Positions 61,658 to 64,000 of a stretch of 64,000 bases of DNA are shown piece by piece; the first letter of the stretch is position 1; every line of letters starts with the position of its first letter. The stretch is taken from assembly GCF_007097155.1 (NCBI RefSeq), contig NZ_VJWA01000002.1, positions 992,001-1,056,000 on the forward strand. The letters are read 5' to 3'. Both the position numbers and the translations under genes were made by a program. A model generated the notes under the pieces. The model did no database searches and was not told the origin of the DNA. It worked only from the letters and a program-made list of their open reading frames with translations. Origin of the DNA: Glacieibacterium frigidum (lineage in GTDB: Bacteria; Pseudomonadota; Alphaproteobacteria; Sphingomonadales; Sphingomonadaceae).

Positions 61658-63220
61658 ATGAACCTCGTCCGCGCCACCGGCACGATCGGCGGGCTGACGC
61701 TGATCAGCCGCGTTCTCGGCTTCGTCCGCGACGTGCTGTTCGCGCGCTACGCGGGCGCCGGCCTCGCGTCCGACGCCTTCCTGATCGCCTTCCGCCTGCC
61801 CAACCTGTTCCGCGCGCTGTTTGCCGAGGGGGCGTTCAGCGCGGCGTTCGTGCCGATGTTCGCGCGGACCATCGGCGAGAGCGGCGGCGACCTGTCGGCG
61901 GGCAAGCGCTTTGCCGAGGAAGCGCTGAGCGTTCTGCTGCCCGTGCTGATCGTCTTCACTGGCATCATGGTGATCGCCGCGGGCCCGGTCGTCTGGGCGC
62001 TGACCGGCGGGTTCGACGATGCGAGCCCTGGCAAGTTCGAGCTCGCGGTCGAGCTGACGCGCATCACCTTTCCCTATCTGCTGCTGATCTCGCTGGTCTC
62101 GCTGCTCGGCGGCATCCTCAATTCGATGCAGCGCTTCTGGGTCAACGCGGCGGCGCCCATCCTGCTCAACCTGTCGCTGATCGGCGGGCTGGTGCTGTTC
62201 CACTCGACGACCGAGATCGGCACGGCGCGCGTCCAGGCGGCGGCGGTGACGGTGGCGGGCATCGCGCAGTTCGTCTGGCTGCTATGGGCGTGCCTGCGCG
62301 CCGACGTGAAGCTGCGCCTGCGCGCGCCCCGCCTGACGCCGCAGGTCAAGCGCCTGCTCAGCGTCATCGGCCCCGCCGCGCTGGGTGCGGGCGCGGTGCA
62401 GTTCAACCTGCTGATCTCGACCGCGCTCGCGGCGCGCTTCCTGCCCGAGGGCGCGGTGTCGTACCTCTACTACGCCGACCGGCTGAACCAGCTGCCGCTC
62501 GGCATCGTCGGTATCGGCATCGGCACCGCGCTGCTGCCGACGCTGGCGCGCCAATTGGGCGCCAAGGACGACGGGCAGGCGATGCACACGCAGAACCGCG
62601 CGATCGAGCTTGTCCTGCTGCTGACCCTGCCAGCGGCATGCGCGCTGGTCGTCAGCGCCTATCCGATCATCGTTGCGCTGCTCCAGTACGGGCGTTTCAG
62701 CGCGGCCGACTCGGTCGCCACCGCGCAGGCGCTCGCCGCCTTCTCGCTCGGGCTGCCGGCGTACGTGCTGATCAAGGTACTGACGCCGGGCTTTCACGCA
62801 CGCTCCGACACGCGGACGCCGGTGCGGATCGCGGTGGCGTCGATGCTGGTCAACCTCGCGGGCAATTTGACCCTGATCTGGTGGCTCGGCGTCGTCGGTA
62901 TCGCGTTGTCGACCGCGCTCGCGGCGTGGGTCAACGCGATCGCGCTGTGGTGGGTGCTGCGCAGGAACGGGCACTTCACCATCGATGCGCGGCTGCGGCG
63001 CAGCGTGCCGCGCCTGATCGCGGCGAGCCTTGCGATGGCCGCCGTGCTGTACGGTATGAACCTTCTGACCGCCGATGCACTCGACGACGGCTTGCCGGTG
63101 CGCGTCGGTGCGCTGACCTTGCTGGTCGGCACCGGCTTCGTCGCCTATGTCGCGGGTGTCGCGCTGTTCCGCGCGGTCTCGCTTTCCGACGTGCGGTCGC
63201 AGCTGACGCGCCGCCGCTGA
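61658..63220 (+). CDS. murJ: Lipid II flippase MurJ
   Basis: 520 residues from ATG 61658; an upstream extension would read into the palindrome. About 14 membrane helices. N-terminus [52 protein letters not shown] is the MurJ signature (Arg-rich cavity segments RVLGFVRD and RLPNLFR). Flips lipid II for peptidoglycan synthesis. trpS follows by 11 bp. Confidence 0.95.
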   Translation: MNLVRATGTIGGLTLISRVLGFVRDVLFARYAGAGLASDAFLIAFRLPNLFRALFAEGAFSAAFVPMFARTIGESGGDLSAGKRFAEEALSVLLPVLIVFTGIMVIAAGPVVWALTGGFDDASPGKFELAVELTRITFPYLLLISLVSLLGGILNSMQRFWVNAAAPILLNLSLIGGLVLFHSTTEIGTARVQAAAVTVAGIAQFVWLLWACLRADVKLRLRAPRLTPQVKRLLSVIGPAALGAGAVQFNLLISTALAARFLPEGAVSYLYYADRLNQLPLGIVGIGIGTALLPTLARQLGAKDDGQAMHTQNRAIELVLLLTLPAACALVVSAYPIIVALLQYGRFSAADSVATAQALAAFSLGLPAYVLIKVLTPGFHARSDTRTPVRIAVASMLVNLAGNLTLIWWLGVVGIALSTALAAWVNAIALWWVLRRNGHFTIDARLRRSVPRLIAASLAMAAVLYGMNLLTADALDDGLPVRVGALTLLVGTGFVAYVAGVALFRAVSLSDVRSQLTRRR

Positions 63221-63231
63221 CAGGACGAACT

Positions 63232-64000
63232 ATGCCCCGCGTACTCTCCGGCATCCAGCCGACCGGCAACCTCCACCTCGGCAACTATCTCGGCGCGATC
63301 GCCAACTGGGCGGCGATGCAGGACAGCCACGAGTGCCTGTTCTGCGTCGTCGACCTGCACGCCATCACCCTGTTCCAGGACCCGGCCAGCCTGCGCTCGG
63401 CGACGCGCGACATGACTGCGGCGCTGCTCGCCTCGGGAATCGATCCGGCGCGGTCGGTGCTGTTCAACCAGAGCGCGGTGCCGCAGCACGCCGAGCTCGG
63501 CTGGGTGCTGGGCTGCGTCGCGCGCGTCGGCTGGCTCAACCGCATGACGCAGTTCAAGGACAAGGCGGGCAAGGATCGCGAGGGCTCGTCGGTCGGCCTG
63601 TACGTCTATCCGGTGCTCCAGGCCGCCGACATACTGGTCTACAAGGCGACGCACGTGCCGGTCGGCGACGACCAGAAGCAGCATCTCGAACTGGCGCGCG
63701 ACATCGCGGTCAAGTTCAACACGGACTATGGCGTCGAGCTGTTCCCGCTGCCCGAACCCGTGATCGGGCTGGGCGGCGGCGCGACGCGGATCATGTCGCT
63801 GCGAGACGGCACCGCCAAGATGTCGAAGTCGGACCCGTCGGCGAACAGCCGCATCGACCTGACCGACGACGCCGAGACGATCGCCGCCAAGATCCGCAAG
63901 GCGAAGAGCGACGCCGACGCCCTGCCGTCCGAGGTCGCGGGCCTCGCCGACCGGCCCGAAGCGCGCAACCTGGTGGGCATTTACGCCGCCCTCGCCAAGA
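63232..64000 (+). CDS. trpS: Tryptophanyl-tRNA synthetase (3' partial)
   Basis: The frame is open to the window end (about 256 residues present). [18 protein letters not shown] has the class I HIGH-type HLGN, and [13 protein letters not shown] the KMSKS loop. [45 protein letters not shown] are typical of TrpRS. The last part of the C-terminal anticodon-binding helices lies beyond 64000. Confidence 0.97.
   Translation, partial: MPRVLSGIQPTGNLHLGNYLGAIANWAAMQDSHECLFCVVDLHAITLFQDPASLRSATRDMTAALLASGIDPARSVLFNQSAVPQHAELGWVLGCVARVGWLNRMTQFKDKAGKDREGSSVGLYVYPVLQAADILVYKATHVPVGDDQKQHLELARDIAVKFNTDYGVELFPLPEPVIGLGGGATRIMSLRDGTAKMSKSDPSANSRIDLTDDAETIAAKIRKAKSDADALPSEVAGLADRPEARNLVGIYAALAK

Overview
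The window is very G+C-rich, tightly packed alphaproteobacterial chromosome. Several blocks point to the order Sphingomonadales: secB divergent from a Tim44-like/MltA/Smr operon, a FYDLN-acid (TIGR02300) protein next to aroA, truB-rpsO-pnp, a TonB receptor with its own TetR regulator, and many NTGA stop/start overlaps with GTG or TTG starts. Family or genus cannot be fixed by eye.

Layout. (1) 1-2614: end of a b-type haem membrane protein gene and a fusion of an FHA-like domain to ten CXXCH haem sites. (2) 2641-5606: a visibly more A+T-rich island with a ubiquitin-like operon on the minus strand (45-residue peptide, single multiubiquitin-type beta-grasp protein, DUF6791-ThiF E1-like enzyme, DUF6527 protein). 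It is divergent from an XRE-type HTH gene paired with an ImmA/IrrE metallopeptidase gene. (3) 5805-15264: a double-HTH protein, a small membrane protein, two TetR genes, FecR-domain and TPR/barrel proteins, a TonB receptor and an MFS transporter. (4) 15298-27446: CHASE2 adenylate cyclase, a CpdA-like phosphodiesterase, then a minus-strand operon of c554-like cytochrome, HbpS-type lipoprotein, outer-membrane barrel and a 1297-residue ten-haem cytochrome with an LVIVD propeller. The operon looks like an electron conduit through the outer membrane. (5) 27509-29868: J-domain, DUF937 and LplT-like genes. (6) 29907-34164: GDP-L-fucose synthesis, a glycosyltransferase and a Wzy-like polymerase. (7) 34161-41644: housekeeping genes (truB, rpsO, pnp, aroA, tRNA-Ala) with a Phd/VapC-type toxin-antitoxin pair and wecB between them. 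(8) 41774-56843: a CDP-sugar cassette (cytidylyltransferase, dehydratase, C-methyltransferase, epimerase, reductase), a CmcI-type methyltransferase, glycosyltransferases, Wzx, Wzz, acyl- and acetyltransferases and a GDP-mannose-dehydratase-like pseudoenzyme. (9) 56943-64000: Nudix, ferritin-like, Smr, MltA, Tim44-like, SecB, MurJ and the start of TrpS.

How the parts fit. Regions 6 and 8 together encode a surface polysaccharide pathway (sugar nucleotides, transferases, flippase, polymerase, chain-length control, decoration). Regions 1 and 4 encode periplasmic and outer-membrane multihaem redox chains. Region 2 is the strongest candidate for a little-described system: a protein-modifier operon with its own putative regulator/protease pair, in which the modifier lacks a Gly-Gly tail and no E2 or JAB gene is present. 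Notable structural DNA: a perfect 32-bp inverted repeat (13916-14025), a roughly 290-bp nested palindrome filling the secB-murJ gap, three operator-like palindromes next to regulator genes, and two genes (truB and a TetR gene) whose conserved N-termini can only be translated from a non-ATG/GTG/TTG codon.
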